Notes: a model not told the origin generated them from the sequence alone. Positions 1 to 7,374 are shown, counted from the stretch's first letter. The stretch is 15,242 nt of DNA from Actinomycetota bacterium (GCA_016932375.1 JAFGDA010000179.1:1-15242); one strand, 5' to 3'. Numbers and translations are program-made.

Positions 1-254
1 ATGGTTGATTCTACTACATTATACTACTATACTCTCGCACATTGAATAATAATATAATTTCAAAATGCACGAATACATTAATCTGATATCACTATGATAC
101 GTTAAAAAATTATTGATTCGATATTGTATACTTTTTTTAACTTCCTTAGAAATTCAAATTATTAAGAACTTTAAAATAAAGTTTTCAATAGTTTATACTG
201 TTTTGAAAACATTTCTGCTCTAAAGCAATAATAAAGAAATAAGAATTAATTATA
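1..254. other. AT-rich intergenic flank with one weak inverted repeat
   Basis: No coding region is supported here. The stretch is markedly more AT-rich than the rest of the window. It contains an inverted repeat, GTTTTCAA (181-188) with TTGAAAAC (203-210). On the minus strand this repeat is followed by a T-rich run, so it could be a weak terminator for the leftward cluster that ends at 255. No tRNA or rnpB-like sequence that would mark an attachment site was seen. Confidence 0.4.
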
Positions 255-1193
255 CTAACAGCAAACAGTAGTGGTATATCCTTTATTTTCTTCCCATTTA
301 CTACAATATTTATTTGCTGCTGAAAAACTGGGAAATGATTTCCACCCGCCATCAATTTTCAAAGATTCAATACCTTTTCTGTGGGTTTCTCTCTTACCCA
401 AAACAAAAGGGCAATTTAGATCTGTGTGGATTGTGCATTTCTTTGTTGGTCTGTTTATATTTACCCAGATCTTATTGGGCTGAATTCCTTTATCTTCCTG
501 GTTTTTGACCTTTCCCTTTAATGGTTTTATAGTTCGCCTTTTAGGACTGACCTCTTCTTTTTTAAAGCAAAGGGACCTTATATATTGTAGATCATCTTCA
601 TTAACAGGTCTTTTATATAGTTCGTTTACCAGCCATAGCCCGCTGTTTCGTATTTTTTCAATCGGTGATTGGAACCCAAACCAGTCTTTCGAGGGAAAGC
701 ATTCGCTGCATAAGGATATGGTGGAAATAATCCTGCTTTCAATATCCATCCTTGCATCTTTATCTTTGATTGCAAACACACAAAAAGAAAAATTCTGCTG
801 GATAATACTACTGATTTCTTTCTCTATTTTATTCTGGTAGGTCCAGTCTATACGGTAGCCATACATTTCTTTTGCTTCCCTTGTTGTCATTACCAGGTTC
901 CAGGTATCCAGGTAGTCGCTTTCTGTTTTCTTTAAAATAGCCCTTCCAATATTTTTTCGGAATATAGAACTATCTTTATTTTCAACTAGAAAATGCTGTC
1001 TTAATCTTGACCTTAATAGATTTTTACCGGTATGTGTGCCCACCCTAACAATCCTGTCAGCACCATGGGCATATTCACCCTTTTCAAATAGGATATATAT
1101 ACCGTTTAAGGAAATATTGTTATAATCAAATGGGAAGGTAAATCTGGGTAAGCTGTTAAAGATTTTATGTAACTTACTGCATTCAATGCTCAT
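255..1193 (-). CDS. GIY-YIG-like nuclease with C-terminal His/Cys domain
   Basis: The N-terminal part resembles the GIY-YIG nuclease fold: GIYILF at residues 31-36, then RVGTHTG at 50-56, then an Arg-rich helix (RSRLRQHF, 61-68) and SIFRKNIGRAI (76-86). The classic YIG triplet is RVG here, as in a bacterial subfamily with an RVGTHA-type motif, so cleavage activity is plausible but not certain. A basic linker leads to a compact C-terminal domain (about 253-312) with H256, C261, W284, C297, W300 and terminal C311-C312, which is probably metal binding. The 86-residue protein at 6164-6424 has the same pattern. This is the last gene of the leftward cluster, 18 bases after the DUF6884 gene, with only a weak ribosome binding site. 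The role is inferred to be DNA or RNA cleavage in defence. The natural target is not known. Confidence 0.7.
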   Translation of the reverse strand: MSIECSKLHKIFNSLPRFTFPFDYNNISLNGIYILFEKGEYAHGADRIVRVGTHTGKNLLRSRLRQHFLVENKDSSIFRKNIGRAILKKTESDYLDTWNLVMTTREAKEMYGYRIDWTYQNKIEKEISSIIQQNFSFCVFAIKDKDARMDIESRIISTISLCSECFPSKDWFGFQSPIEKIRNSGLWLVNELYKRPVNEDDLQYIRSLCFKKEEVSPKRRTIKPLKGKVKNQEDKGIQPNKIWVNINRPTKKCTIHTDLNCPFVLGKRETHRKGIESLKIDGGWKSFPSFSAANKYCSKWEENKGYTTTVCC

Positions 1194-1211
1194 ATTATAC
1201 AGCCTAGGATA

Positions 1212-1631
1212 TTATTTTTTGGTTATGGCATTTTTTAGAAATGATAACTGCCTGCCTATGGTAAGCCCCTTTAGTGGTATTTCATAATTTTTTATTTCTT
1301 TTACAAGAAACATCCTGTAATTTTTACCGGCAAGAAATATGAATACATCTTTCTTAAGATCTGTCTTACCCTTTAGGTCGCTTAAGACCTTTTCTGCCCA
1401 TTTCCTTATTTCATTTCTAGATTTTGTATTTAGTGTTTCATTATATGGCTCTATCCCATCATCCGGACTCAAAAGGCCATATTTGGCAGAAAGTATAAAG
1501 ATCTTATCCGGATTTAATGATTCAGCATACCTATAGTTATACCTAAATAGGGTGCTTGTATATAAATCCTTTGCTTTTGCCGGGTGATCCAGTTTCTGGC
1601 TCACACAGGATATTAGAACAATTTTTAACAT
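1212..1631 (-). CDS. DUF6884 family protein
   Basis: The sequence matches the DUF6884 pattern. C9 and K13 lie near the N-terminus, then HPAKAKDLY (16-24) and LF at 28-29, then ILSAKYGLLSP (46-56) followed by EPYNETLN (61-68). At 139 residues it looks complete. The family is widespread in mobile islands and has a YaaA-like look, but no reaction is established to my knowledge and I assign none. It starts 10 bases after the Mrr fragment stop and 18 bases before the GIY-YIG gene, so all are probably cotranscribed. No strong Shine-Dalgarno is visible, which fits coupling to the upstream gene. Pairing with a nuclease suggests a recognition or modification-linked role; this is inference only. Confidence 0.75.
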   Translation of the reverse strand: MLKIVLISCVSQKLDHPAKAKDLYTSTLFRYNYRYAESLNPDKIFILSAKYGLLSPDDGIEPYNETLNTKSRNEIRKWAEKVLSDLKGKTDLKKDVFIFLAGKNYRMFLVKEIKNYEIPLKGLTIGRQLSFLKNAITKK

Positions 1632-1641
1632 AATAAATTAA

Positions 1642-2049
1642 TCATTCTTCGCTGAAATAATCTGTGTCTATCTTTTTTATGGCATAATTTGTCTCATCTG
1701 ATACCCCTATGGAATTTTCGATCATAAAGTCAACCAGCTGCTCACCATCTATTAAAATTACCTTGGAGCTTACCTGGGAAGCAAACTCAGTTGCTTCTTT
1801 CGAGAAATTAGAAGTTGTTATGAATACTCCCTTTCTGGCCTTCTGTCCTTCCAGCGCCCCCACAAATTTCTGGATTTCCGGTCTGCTTACTACACCCTCC
1901 CACTTCTTTGCCTGTATATAGATAACATCCAGGCCTAGTTTATCCTCTTTTATTATCCCATCTATGACGCAATCACCACTTTTACCAATAACTTTTGCTG
2001 CATCCCTCCTGGTGCCTCCATATCCCATTTTAACAAGTAGGTCAACCAC
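1642..2049 (-). pseudogene. Truncated Mrr-type restriction endonuclease (catalytic domain only)
   Basis: The product is a nearly complete Mrr catalytic domain. It has MGYGG (8-12), GKSGD (22-26), IDG with D30, then QAK with Q46 and K48, the D...QxK signature of the PD-(D/E)XK fold, followed by the usual RPEIQKFVGAL and KGVFITTSNFS blocks. Mrr-type enzymes normally carry an N-terminal winged-helix DNA-binding domain and are about 300 residues; that half is missing. Mrr homology continues in frame upstream of the assigned GTG (SSPKFFEHL...) to a TGA at 2131-2133, with no start codon in between, so the gene has been cut at its 5' side. One usual glycine pair in the GDGGIDG block is replaced (GDCVIDG). 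It may be a pseudogene, or an expressed stand-alone nuclease domain started at GTG 2049. Confidence 0.7.
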
Positions 2050-2081
2050 AAGATGCTCGAAAAACTTTGGACTTGATTCCT

Positions 2082-2516
2082 TTACTTTTTGGAGAAGTTC
2101 ATTGCCAAGATTTCTTTTATGCCAGCCATGTCAGCCACATCGTCTTTTGTTATAAGCACCAATAAATCATTAATACCTAATTGATTTTTGTGTTTTTTAA
2201 GCTGCTCTTTATTAACTGAAGCAGCAACCTTGCTTTCTATGTAAATTGAATGGACTGACGATTTTATCTGGGCATCAGGGCGGCTTTTTGCCCTTGATAC
2301 CTGAAGAAGGTACTGAGGCTTGCTTTTGTATTTAAAATCCAGGTCAAAGTATTTCAGGAAATGGTTAAGCAGGCTACTACTTGAATTTTCCAGGCAGTTT
2401 ATGAAAGCTTTGGTGGTATTATCCTCTACCTGAATGTCATAGATAATATCCTCATCATTTCTCTTGGATGGGCCTCTATAGTAGTAGAAGATATTCTTAT
2501 GGGGATCGTACGGCAT
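2082..2516 (-). CDS. PD-(D/E)XK nuclease-like protein, probably C-terminally truncated
   Basis: I read the start as ATG 2516 (MPYDPHKN). The open frame extends to GTG 2579, but that stretch holds a good promoter and encodes an unlikely hydrophobic peptide. Residues around RPD (79-81), IYIESK (91-96) and QLKKH (105-109) form a PD...ExK nuclease signature followed by the common Q-containing helix; an N-terminal NIFYYYRGPS block precedes it. The frame ends at 2082 inside sequence that, one frame over, reads as Mrr. The natural C-terminus has therefore probably been replaced by a deletion junction near 2095-2130, and the last dozen residues may be out of family. It is first in the leftward cluster and divergent from the J-domain gene. 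A restriction or defence role is inferred. Confidence 0.6.
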   Translation of the reverse strand: MPYDPHKNIFYYYRGPSKRNDEDIIYDIQVEDNTTKAFINCLENSSSSLLNHFLKYFDLDFKYKSKPQYLLQVSRAKSRPDAQIKSSVHSIYIESKVAASVNKEQLKKHKNQLGINDLLVLITKDDVADMAGIKEILAMNFSKK

Positions 2517-2553
2517 AAATAATAAAATAACTAAAAAAATATTATTTACCAGT

Positions 2554-2581
2554 ATTATATAGCTATATAACAAATTCACAA
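2554..2581 (-). promoter_or_regulatory. Sigma-70-type promoter for the leftward nuclease cluster
   Basis: On the minus strand, TTGTGA (2581-2576) and TATAAT (2559-2554) are separated by 16 bases. The start of transcription would fall near 2547, about 30 bases before ATG 2516. This supports the choice of ATG 2516 over the upstream GTG. Confidence 0.55.
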
Positions 2582-2586
2582 AGGTA

Positions 2587-2614
2587 TTTTAAAGTGATAA
2601 AATCTTTCTATAAT
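2587..2614 (+). promoter_or_regulatory. Candidate promoter for the J-domain/HIRAN/DUF262 cluster
   Basis: A perfect -10 hexamer TATAAT (2609-2614) lies upstream of ATG 2637, with a weak -35 (TTTTAA, 2587-2592) 16 bases away. It is back to back with the leftward promoter, so the two clusters share a roughly 120-base divergent control region. No clear Shine-Dalgarno precedes ATG 2637. Confidence 0.4.
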
Positions 2615-2636
2615 ATTTTAGTCCACCTTATTTGAC

Positions 2637-3473
2637 ATGAAAGATTCCTCAGAAATAATACTAAGCCCTGAACACAGGAAAAAGCTTGAAAAGCTTGAGT
2701 CCTCAAAAACCGAGCTGGCCAGTCTTATCTCAGAAAGGGACCATCTTGAAAATACTGTAAGAAAAAACCTGGAAGCCCTATATGTCACCAAAATCGGTAT
2801 AAATGAATACGATCAGTTTAAAATCGAATGTGAGGTGGCAAGACTTAAAAGGAAAATAGAGCTTTTCCAGAAAATGATAAATCATGGAGAAAAATTTGAT
2901 GCAGCTAAAATCGATAACCAGCTGGATGAAGAATACAAAAAATGGGAAAGGCAGATGTCGGATATGCTTGATGACATTGAAAGAAGTAAAAAACGCCTAG
3001 GATCTCTTATGAGCAAGGAAGATAGCATTGAACTTCATAATACCTACAGGTTCCTGGTTAAAAAGTTGCATCCGGATGTAGTAACCAGGCAAACGGAAAA
3101 ATCAAAGATGCTGTGGAACAGGACAATTGAGGCATACGAAAGAAATGACCTGGAGGAGCTTAAGGCCTTAAAACTTCTGGTTGATGATATAAAAGAGCCT
3201 GATGAAACTACGGCCGCTTCCAGTATTGACAGGAATATAGAATCGGTCAAGGAAAAGGTTTTTAGTCTTATGGAATATATAAAAAAGATAAAAAGCGAGT
3301 TTCCCTTTACCATAGAAGACAGTATCACTGATGAAAAATGGGTCACAGATAAAAATGCCAGTATATTTAAAAAGATAGAAGCTCTTAAGGATAAAAAAGC
3401 CAAGATGGAAGCCATAATAGATGAACTCATCTTAAAGAACATGGAAGCCCCTGACTCAGATGCTGTAAATTAG
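2637..3473 (+). CDS. J-domain (DnaJ-like) coiled-coil protein
   Basis: A J-domain-like segment at about residues 128-185 contains the signature HPD tripeptide at 145-147 (YRFLVKKLHPDVV), followed by a helix with WNRTIEAYERNDLEELKAL. In the J-domain family this tripeptide stimulates Hsp70 (DnaK) ATPase. Unlike classic DnaJ, the domain is in the middle. The N-terminal ~120 residues and the C-terminal ~80 are charged, heptad-like coiled coil, and there is no G/F region or zinc finger. It is therefore a specialised co-chaperone or scaffold rather than housekeeping DnaJ. It is the first gene of a rightward five-gene cluster; its TAG stop overlaps the ribosome binding site of the HIRAN gene. Recruitment of DnaK to a defence complex is inference. 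Confidence 0.75.
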   Translation: MKDSSEIILSPEHRKKLEKLESSKTELASLISERDHLENTVRKNLEALYVTKIGINEYDQFKIECEVARLKRKIELFQKMINHGEKFDAAKIDNQLDEEYKKWERQMSDMLDDIERSKKRLGSLMSKEDSIELHNTYRFLVKKLHPDVVTRQTEKSKMLWNRTIEAYERNDLEELKALKLLVDDIKEPDETTAASSIDRNIESVKEKVFSLMEYIKKIKSEFPFTIEDSITDEKWVTDKNASIFKKIEALKDKKAKMEAIIDELILKNMEAPDSDAVN

Positions 3474-3484
3474 GAGAATATTAA

Positions 3485-3883
3485 TTGAATAAAGATGTAA
3501 CAAAACTTGATCCCAAAATGCTTGAAATACTAAGGGCCCTCCAGAATGGAAAATCACTTCCCAAGCCCTTCTGCAGTGATACCCTGGTTTTAAAAACATA
3601 TATTGCAGGAACCCAGTATTCCAGCGCCAAAAAGATTGCTGGCTCCATAAAGGAAGGAAATTATCTAATATTCCAGAGAGAAGCAAAGAATCCCAATGAT
3701 AATATGGCCATAAAAATAATGGACCTTGACAAGAATAAACTGGGGTATGTCCCCAGGGCTAAAAATGAGGTCATCTCAAATCTTATGGATGCAGGTAAGA
3801 CTATATTTGGAATTATTGATAAAAAAGACTGGTCTGAAGATTACTTGAGACTGGATATAAGTATTTACCTAAGAGAACTATAA
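3485..3883 (+). CDS. HIRAN domain protein
   Basis: This is a single HIRAN domain: TYIAGTQY (38-45), LIFQREAKNPNDNMAI (61-76), LGYVPRAKNEV (86-96) and a C-terminal LMDAGKTI block. HIRAN domains in Rad5/HLTF-type proteins bind 3' single-stranded DNA ends; stand-alone bacterial copies occur beside nucleases and helicases. The N-terminal ~35 residues are a short helical extension. The start is TTG at 3485, chosen because AGGAG (3472-3476) lies 8 bases upstream; that site overlaps the stop of the J-domain gene. A role in sensing aberrant DNA ends during phage replication is inferred. Confidence 0.82.
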   Translation: MNKDVTKLDPKMLEILRALQNGKSLPKPFCSDTLVLKTYIAGTQYSSAKKIAGSIKEGNYLIFQREAKNPNDNMAIKIMDLDKNKLGYVPRAKNEVISNLMDAGKTIFGIIDKKDWSEDYLRLDISIYLREL

Positions 3884-3905
3884 ATTTTTTAAAGAAAAGC
3901 ATCTT

Positions 3906-4295
3906 ATGGGTAGCTATGGGAAAGCAGCAGTTGAAGCTATAGATCTGATTAGATCCACAAGTATTAGCCCTAACCAGGCATGGGATATAGCAACGGGTAA
4001 TGAATTTGGTAAAGGTACCAGTTCACAAAAAAAGGGCTGTCCCAAAGGAGCATTCCTGGGCTTATGCGAGAATGGTATGATAAAGGATGTCCCCATTGGA
4101 AATTACACATCAAGTCTTGATAACAAGAGGTATGCTGTAAAAGCAGTAAGGCTACTTACTGAGAAACCAGAATTATCATATAATGAAGACAGGCTCTGGG
4201 ATGAAGTTACCGGTGGCAAATCCGTAAGGCAAAACCACCAGCTTGATGTGGTATTGTCCCTTTGGAATAGGGGTTATATTAATACCAAAACATAA
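3906..4295 (+). CDS. DUF6979 family protein
   Basis: The sequence matches the DUF6979 layout. An N-terminal MGSYGKAAVEAIDLI helix is followed by a central SSQKKGCPKGAFLGLC block, a VPIGNYT turn, KRYAVKAVRLL, and a C-terminal QLDVVLSLWNRGYI block. It is a small soluble protein of 129 residues with no transmembrane segment. No activity is known to me. It sits between the HIRAN gene (22-base gap) and an unrecognised gene (9-base gap) and is clearly part of the same transcription unit. The winged-helix-like pattern of the C-terminal half is only an impression. Confidence 0.7.
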   Translation: MGSYGKAAVEAIDLIRSTSISPNQAWDIATGNEFGKGTSSQKKGCPKGAFLGLCENGMIKDVPIGNYTSSLDNKRYAVKAVRLLTEKPELSYNEDRLWDEVTGGKSVRQNHQLDVVLSLWNRGYINTKT

Positions 4296-4304
4296 GGACG
4301 GCAA

Positions 4305-4712
4305 ATGGAAGATAACATATGGCATGAAATAAAAACTTTTCTGCAGAATAATCCAAAGCTAAATTTACTTTCTCCTCTGGCTAATTCCCAGATATTTGAA
4401 GTAACAGAAATTACAGATGATTTTATAAGGATCCGATTTCAGGAATCCAAAGGAACTTTAAAAATCGAAAAAAGAAGATTTTTATCTGCCTATAGCATGC
4501 TTGAAGAAAAAAGGGGTATATGGGTGGAACTTGGTGCCAGCAGGATCAATACCAGGCCAAACACTTTGGAAGGAAGAATAAAGCTGGAGTTTAACGGTAA
4601 ATTAAATGGTCTATCTACAGTTTCATGGATAGCAGCAATTTTAGTTAAAGTTTTTAATAATATTAAATTTAATTATGAAGCTAAGGGGCAGGCATTAATT
4701 ATGCTTAGCTAG
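4305..4712 (+). CDS. Unrecognised 135-residue protein
   Basis: I do not recognise a named domain. The N-terminal ~60 residues alternate short strands (SQIFEVTEITDDFIRIRF), and the middle contains a basic KIEKRRFLSAY stretch. The C-terminal half has GASRINTRPNTLEG and NGLSTVSWIAAIL. There is no signal peptide, no clear membrane span and no cysteine cluster. A good Shine-Dalgarno, AAGGA, lies 6 bases before ATG 4305 and the gap to the DUF6979 gene is 9 bases, so translation as part of the cluster is well supported. By position it probably works with DUF6979 or with the DUF262-HNH nuclease downstream. Its composition matches its neighbours. Confidence 0.6.
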   Translation: MEDNIWHEIKTFLQNNPKLNLLSPLANSQIFEVTEITDDFIRIRFQESKGTLKIEKRRFLSAYSMLEEKRGIWVELGASRINTRPNTLEGRIKLEFNGKLNGLSTVSWIAAILVKVFNNIKFNYEAKGQALIMLS

Positions 4713-4756
4713 AAAATATTTTTACCTATATAAGATAATCCTTAATTCTAAGAAAT

Positions 4757-4762
4757 AGGAGG
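4757..4762 (+). promoter_or_regulatory. Strong Shine-Dalgarno of the DUF262-HNH gene
   Basis: AGGAGG sits 7 bases upstream of ATG 4770. It is the strongest ribosome binding site in this cluster and fixes the start of the nuclease gene. Confidence 0.75.
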
Positions 4763-4769
4763 CTTTTGC

Positions 4770-6131
4770 ATGAATACTGAAAATATACAAATGGAAACCC
4801 TGGAGGAGATTATTTCACCAGAAGAAGAAAATGGCAAATACACATTTTCCAAAAAATCAGTTCTCACAAAACAGGTTGATCCAGAACTAGAATCACTATT
4901 TGGAAAATATAAAAGGGGCAAACTGATTCTGCAGCCAGATTTTCAGAGACAATTTGTTTGGGATTCATCCAAATCCAGCAGATTGATTGAATCAACCCTT
5001 CTGGATATACCCCTGCCTGTAATATACCTATCTGAGGAGTCTGACGGAAAGGAAACAGTAATTGACGGCCAGCAACGCTTAACTGCATTTTTTTCTTTTT
5101 TTGATGGCAAGTTTCCCGATGGTAGGGATTTCCGCTTATCGGGCCTAAGGGTATTTGATGAACTTAACAGGAAAAGATTCAAGGAGCTTCCTGACAGTAT
5201 CCAGGATAAAATAAGATATTATGAAATAAGGACAATAACTTTTCTTAAAGATTCAGATCCTGAACTAAAATTCGAAGTTTTTGAAAGACTTAATACAGGT
5301 GCAGTATCATTAAATAATCAAGAATTAAGAAATTGTATTTACAGGGGAAAGTATAATTCCATCCTCAAGGAACTGGCAGATAATACAGATTTCAGATATA
5401 TTTTGGGACTTAAAGGTCCTGATAAAAGAATGAAGGATATTGAGTTTGTATTAAGGTTTGCCGCCTTTTATCATTTCACTTACCTAAACTATAAGCCTCC
5501 CATCAGGACCTTTTTAAACAATGACATGGAAAGATTCAAAAACATATCAGAAAAGGAAACGGAAGAATTAAAGAAAGCATTTAAAAATTCAGTAGGCATA
5601 ATAAGGTCAATGTTTGATAAGAATGCTTTTAAAAGGTTCTACATTGGAAAGGAAAATGATCATGACGGATACTGGGAGCCCCGTACATTTAATGCTTCCC
5701 TGTATGACGTATTGATGTGGACTTTTGCTGATAAAGATAAAAATATGATTATGAGAAACCTTGACGCCATAAGGGAAGCTTTCATTGATCTTATGAGTAA
5801 TGATCAGGAATTTGTTGATGCAATAGAGATTGCTACAAGCAATATCCAGGCTGTCAATAAAAGATTTGATAAGTGGAGACTGGTACTGGAAGATATCTTA
5901 AAAAATGAATCTAAACAGCCGCGTTGTTTTACCCTTGAATTTAAAAATAAGTTATTTGAAAAGAATCCAACCTGCAGTATCTGCAACCAAAGAATACATA
6001 ATATTGATGATGCCGCAGTAGACCATATAGAACAATACTGGATGGGTGGTAAAACAATAGATGAAAATGCCAGACTGACACACAGATACTGTAATTGGTC
6101 GAGAGATCGCAAAGAGAAACAACTTTTCTAG
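4770..6131 (+). CDS. DUF262 (ParB-like) and HNH endonuclease, GmrSD/SspE-like effector
   Basis: The N-terminal DUF262 domain has QPDFQRQFVW (55-64) and the hallmark DGQQR (99-103), the ParB/Srx-type NTP-binding motif of GmrS, SspE and related type IV restriction or phage-defence proteins. Helical regions follow to about 390. The C-terminus is an HNH nuclease: C402-x2-C405, D418-H419, an N-A-x-L-T stretch, H438 and C441-N442. Both catalytic parts look intact at 453 residues. In GmrSD the second domain is DUF1524; here it is a zinc-bound HNH, a known alternative architecture. The expected role is nucleotide-dependent cleavage of foreign, possibly modified, DNA. The gene closes the rightward cluster and ends 32 bases before the convergent 86-residue gene. 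Confidence 0.85.
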   Translation: MNTENIQMETLEEIISPEEENGKYTFSKKSVLTKQVDPELESLFGKYKRGKLILQPDFQRQFVWDSSKSSRLIESTLLDIPLPVIYLSEESDGKETVIDGQQRLTAFFSFFDGKFPDGRDFRLSGLRVFDELNRKRFKELPDSIQDKIRYYEIRTITFLKDSDPELKFEVFERLNTGAVSLNNQELRNCIYRGKYNSILKELADNTDFRYILGLKGPDKRMKDIEFVLRFAAFYHFTYLNYKPPIRTFLNNDMERFKNISEKETEELKKAFKNSVGIIRSMFDKNAFKRFYIGKENDHDGYWEPRTFNASLYDVLMWTFADKDKNMIMRNLDAIREAFIDLMSNDQEFVDAIEIATSNIQAVNKRFDKWRLVLEDILKNESKQPRCFTLEFKNKLFEKNPTCSICNQRIHNIDDAAVDHIEQYWMGGKTIDENARLTHRYCNWSRDRKEKQLF

Positions 6132-6158
6132 TAAAAACTAGATTATTTTATTTTTTTA
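6128..6158 (+). terminator. Weak AT-rich terminator after the DUF262-HNH gene
   Basis: A short stem, CTAGT (6128-6132) with ACTAG (6137-6141), overlaps the TAG stop and is followed by a T-rich run to about 6158. The stem is only 5 base pairs, so termination may be inefficient. It lies in the 32-base gap between convergent genes. Confidence 0.35.
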
Positions 6159-6163
6159 TAAAA

Positions 6164-6424
6164 TTACAAACAAGTTTTACAATAGCTGTAACCATCGTTT
6201 TTCCTGTTACCTTCAAGCCATTCTTCTGCTTCATTTATGGTATCAAAACAGTAGGTCCATTCCGCGCTTCTAGGAGTCATCCTACTTAGATGATTACAAC
6301 TTGCCCTGTGAAGCTTGTTAAACTCTTCCTGATTCCAATTGTTAACTGTACCAAAATCGTTGTAGATAAATCCTCTTCCTGACTTTATGATATCTTCAAG
6401 TTCTTTCCAACTGTTTATTTTCAT
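6164..6424 (-). CDS. Small His/Cys-domain protein
   Basis: This 86-residue protein has no named family that I recognise. A helical N-terminus (about 1-35) precedes H39-x3-C43, a W/F/A/W-containing middle (EWTYCF, EAEEWL) and a terminal C82-x2-C85, which looks like a small metal-binding fold. The same arrangement closes the GIY-YIG-like protein at 255-1193 (H-x4-C ... W..F..A..W ... CC). Translation is well supported: GGGGAGG lies 7 bases before ATG 6424. It follows the PGN_0703-type nuclease gene by 28 bases and is the last gene of that leftward cluster. It may be a DNA-binding or inhibitory partner of that nuclease; this is inference. Confidence 0.6.
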   Translation of the reverse strand: MKINSWKELEDIIKSGRGFIYNDFGTVNNWNQEEFNKLHRASCNHLSRMTPRSAEWTYCFDTINEAEEWLEGNRKNDGYSYCKTCL

Positions 6425-6452
6425 AATCCATCCTCCCCTATTTTTTTATATA

Positions 6453-7358
6453 TTACCAATAGCGTTTCTCCAGATACGACAAAAGGGATCTGCTGTCGAT
6501 AATCCCTGTACAGGGCTCCAGTAATTCTTCCGGAGAGATGTGCTTATATTTCCCGGGATCCTTTAGTACTTTGCTCCAGGCGTCTGAAATGTTATCTCCC
6601 TTAAGCTTTTCCGAGGTTATATTATTTAAAAGTTCCTCATTTTCATTGGGAATCACATGTATATGGCAGTAGTCGCTGCAGTAGTGGTCCATGTTTTCTG
6701 TAAGCTTCCATGCCAGAAGAGTCTGCCTCATCATCTGGTAGAAAGGCTCGAAATAGTATGCTCTTACGTCCGTGTTTTTAAATGGCGAGGAGCCGTCTTT
6801 TATCATAGGGTCATATATTTCCGCCCTGGGTTCAATATATTTGTCTTCCCTGTGGTAGTATTCCGTATATTTCCATTCAATAAGGAAAATTTTCCTTTTG
6901 CCCTTCCCGTATCTTCCAATCATAGCTGCATCTATGGATGTACAGTTGGCACCCCTTTCCCAGGACTTTTCCCCCAGATAGTCTTTGCACCCTATAAACT
7001 CAAATTCCACATAACCATCATCAACTAACAGGGCTTCAACTATTCTGCTGTCTACTCCCGAAAGGACTGCAGTGGCAAGATCCTTTCTCTGCCTAAGATA
7101 ATAAAGGTGGTTTACACAGGCTATCTGTGAAGACAGGAGATGACCGGTAGGCCCCTCTTCTTCCCCCAGCCACCAAGGTATCTTGTTTTTCTTAAAATAT
7201 AATAGTACGTCTTCCCTTATGCCTTCCCAGAGGTTAAGCCCCGGGTCACTCAGGACAAAATCCCGCTTTTTTCCAAAGAATTTTCCACTTCCCGGATCCC
7301 TGAATAGAGAGTCTCTAATTTCTATGGCTTTTTCCCTTTGTTTTTCTCTGTGTTTCAT
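6453..7358 (-). CDS. PGN_0703-family putative restriction endonuclease
   Basis: The family blocks are visible: GPTGHLLSSQIACVNHLYYL (69-88), VEFEFIGCKDYLGE (117-130), RGANCTSIDAAMIG (135-148) and FLIEWKYTEYY (158-168). D143 and the E161-W-K163 pair form the PD-(D/E)XK active site; E118 or E120 could contribute. At 301 residues it appears complete. PGN_0703-like proteins are predicted restriction endonucleases, named after a Porphyromonas gingivalis protein, and they lack an obvious partner methylase. No methyltransferase is encoded in this window, so a modification-independent or modified-DNA target is more likely than a classic R-M pair. It lies between the DUF6508 gene (16-base gap) and the small His/Cys gene (28-base gap). 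Confidence 0.82.
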   Translation of the reverse strand: MKHREKQREKAIEIRDSLFRDPGSGKFFGKKRDFVLSDPGLNLWEGIREDVLLYFKKNKIPWWLGEEEGPTGHLLSSQIACVNHLYYLRQRKDLATAVLSGVDSRIVEALLVDDGYVEFEFIGCKDYLGEKSWERGANCTSIDAAMIGRYGKGKRKIFLIEWKYTEYYHREDKYIEPRAEIYDPMIKDGSSPFKNTDVRAYYFEPFYQMMRQTLLAWKLTENMDHYCSDYCHIHVIPNENEELLNNITSEKLKGDNISDAWSKVLKDPGKYKHISPEELLEPCTGIIDSRSLLSYLEKRYW

Positions 7359-7374
7359 AAAATCTCATTTATCC

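Noticed and set aside
505..840. Hydrophobic plus-strand frame that could be a membrane toxin
   Set aside because: It lies entirely antisense to the GIY-YIG gene, lacks a ribosome binding site, and is explained as a shadow frame.
2517..2579. Hydrophobic N-terminal extension (signal peptide) of the PD-(D/E)XK protein
   Set aside because: The stretch contains a good -35/-10 promoter and no ribosome binding site for GTG 2579; a cytoplasmic nuclease would not carry it.
6453..7358. Type II restriction-modification system
   Set aside because: The nuclease is convincing but no DNA methyltransferase motif was seen anywhere in the window.
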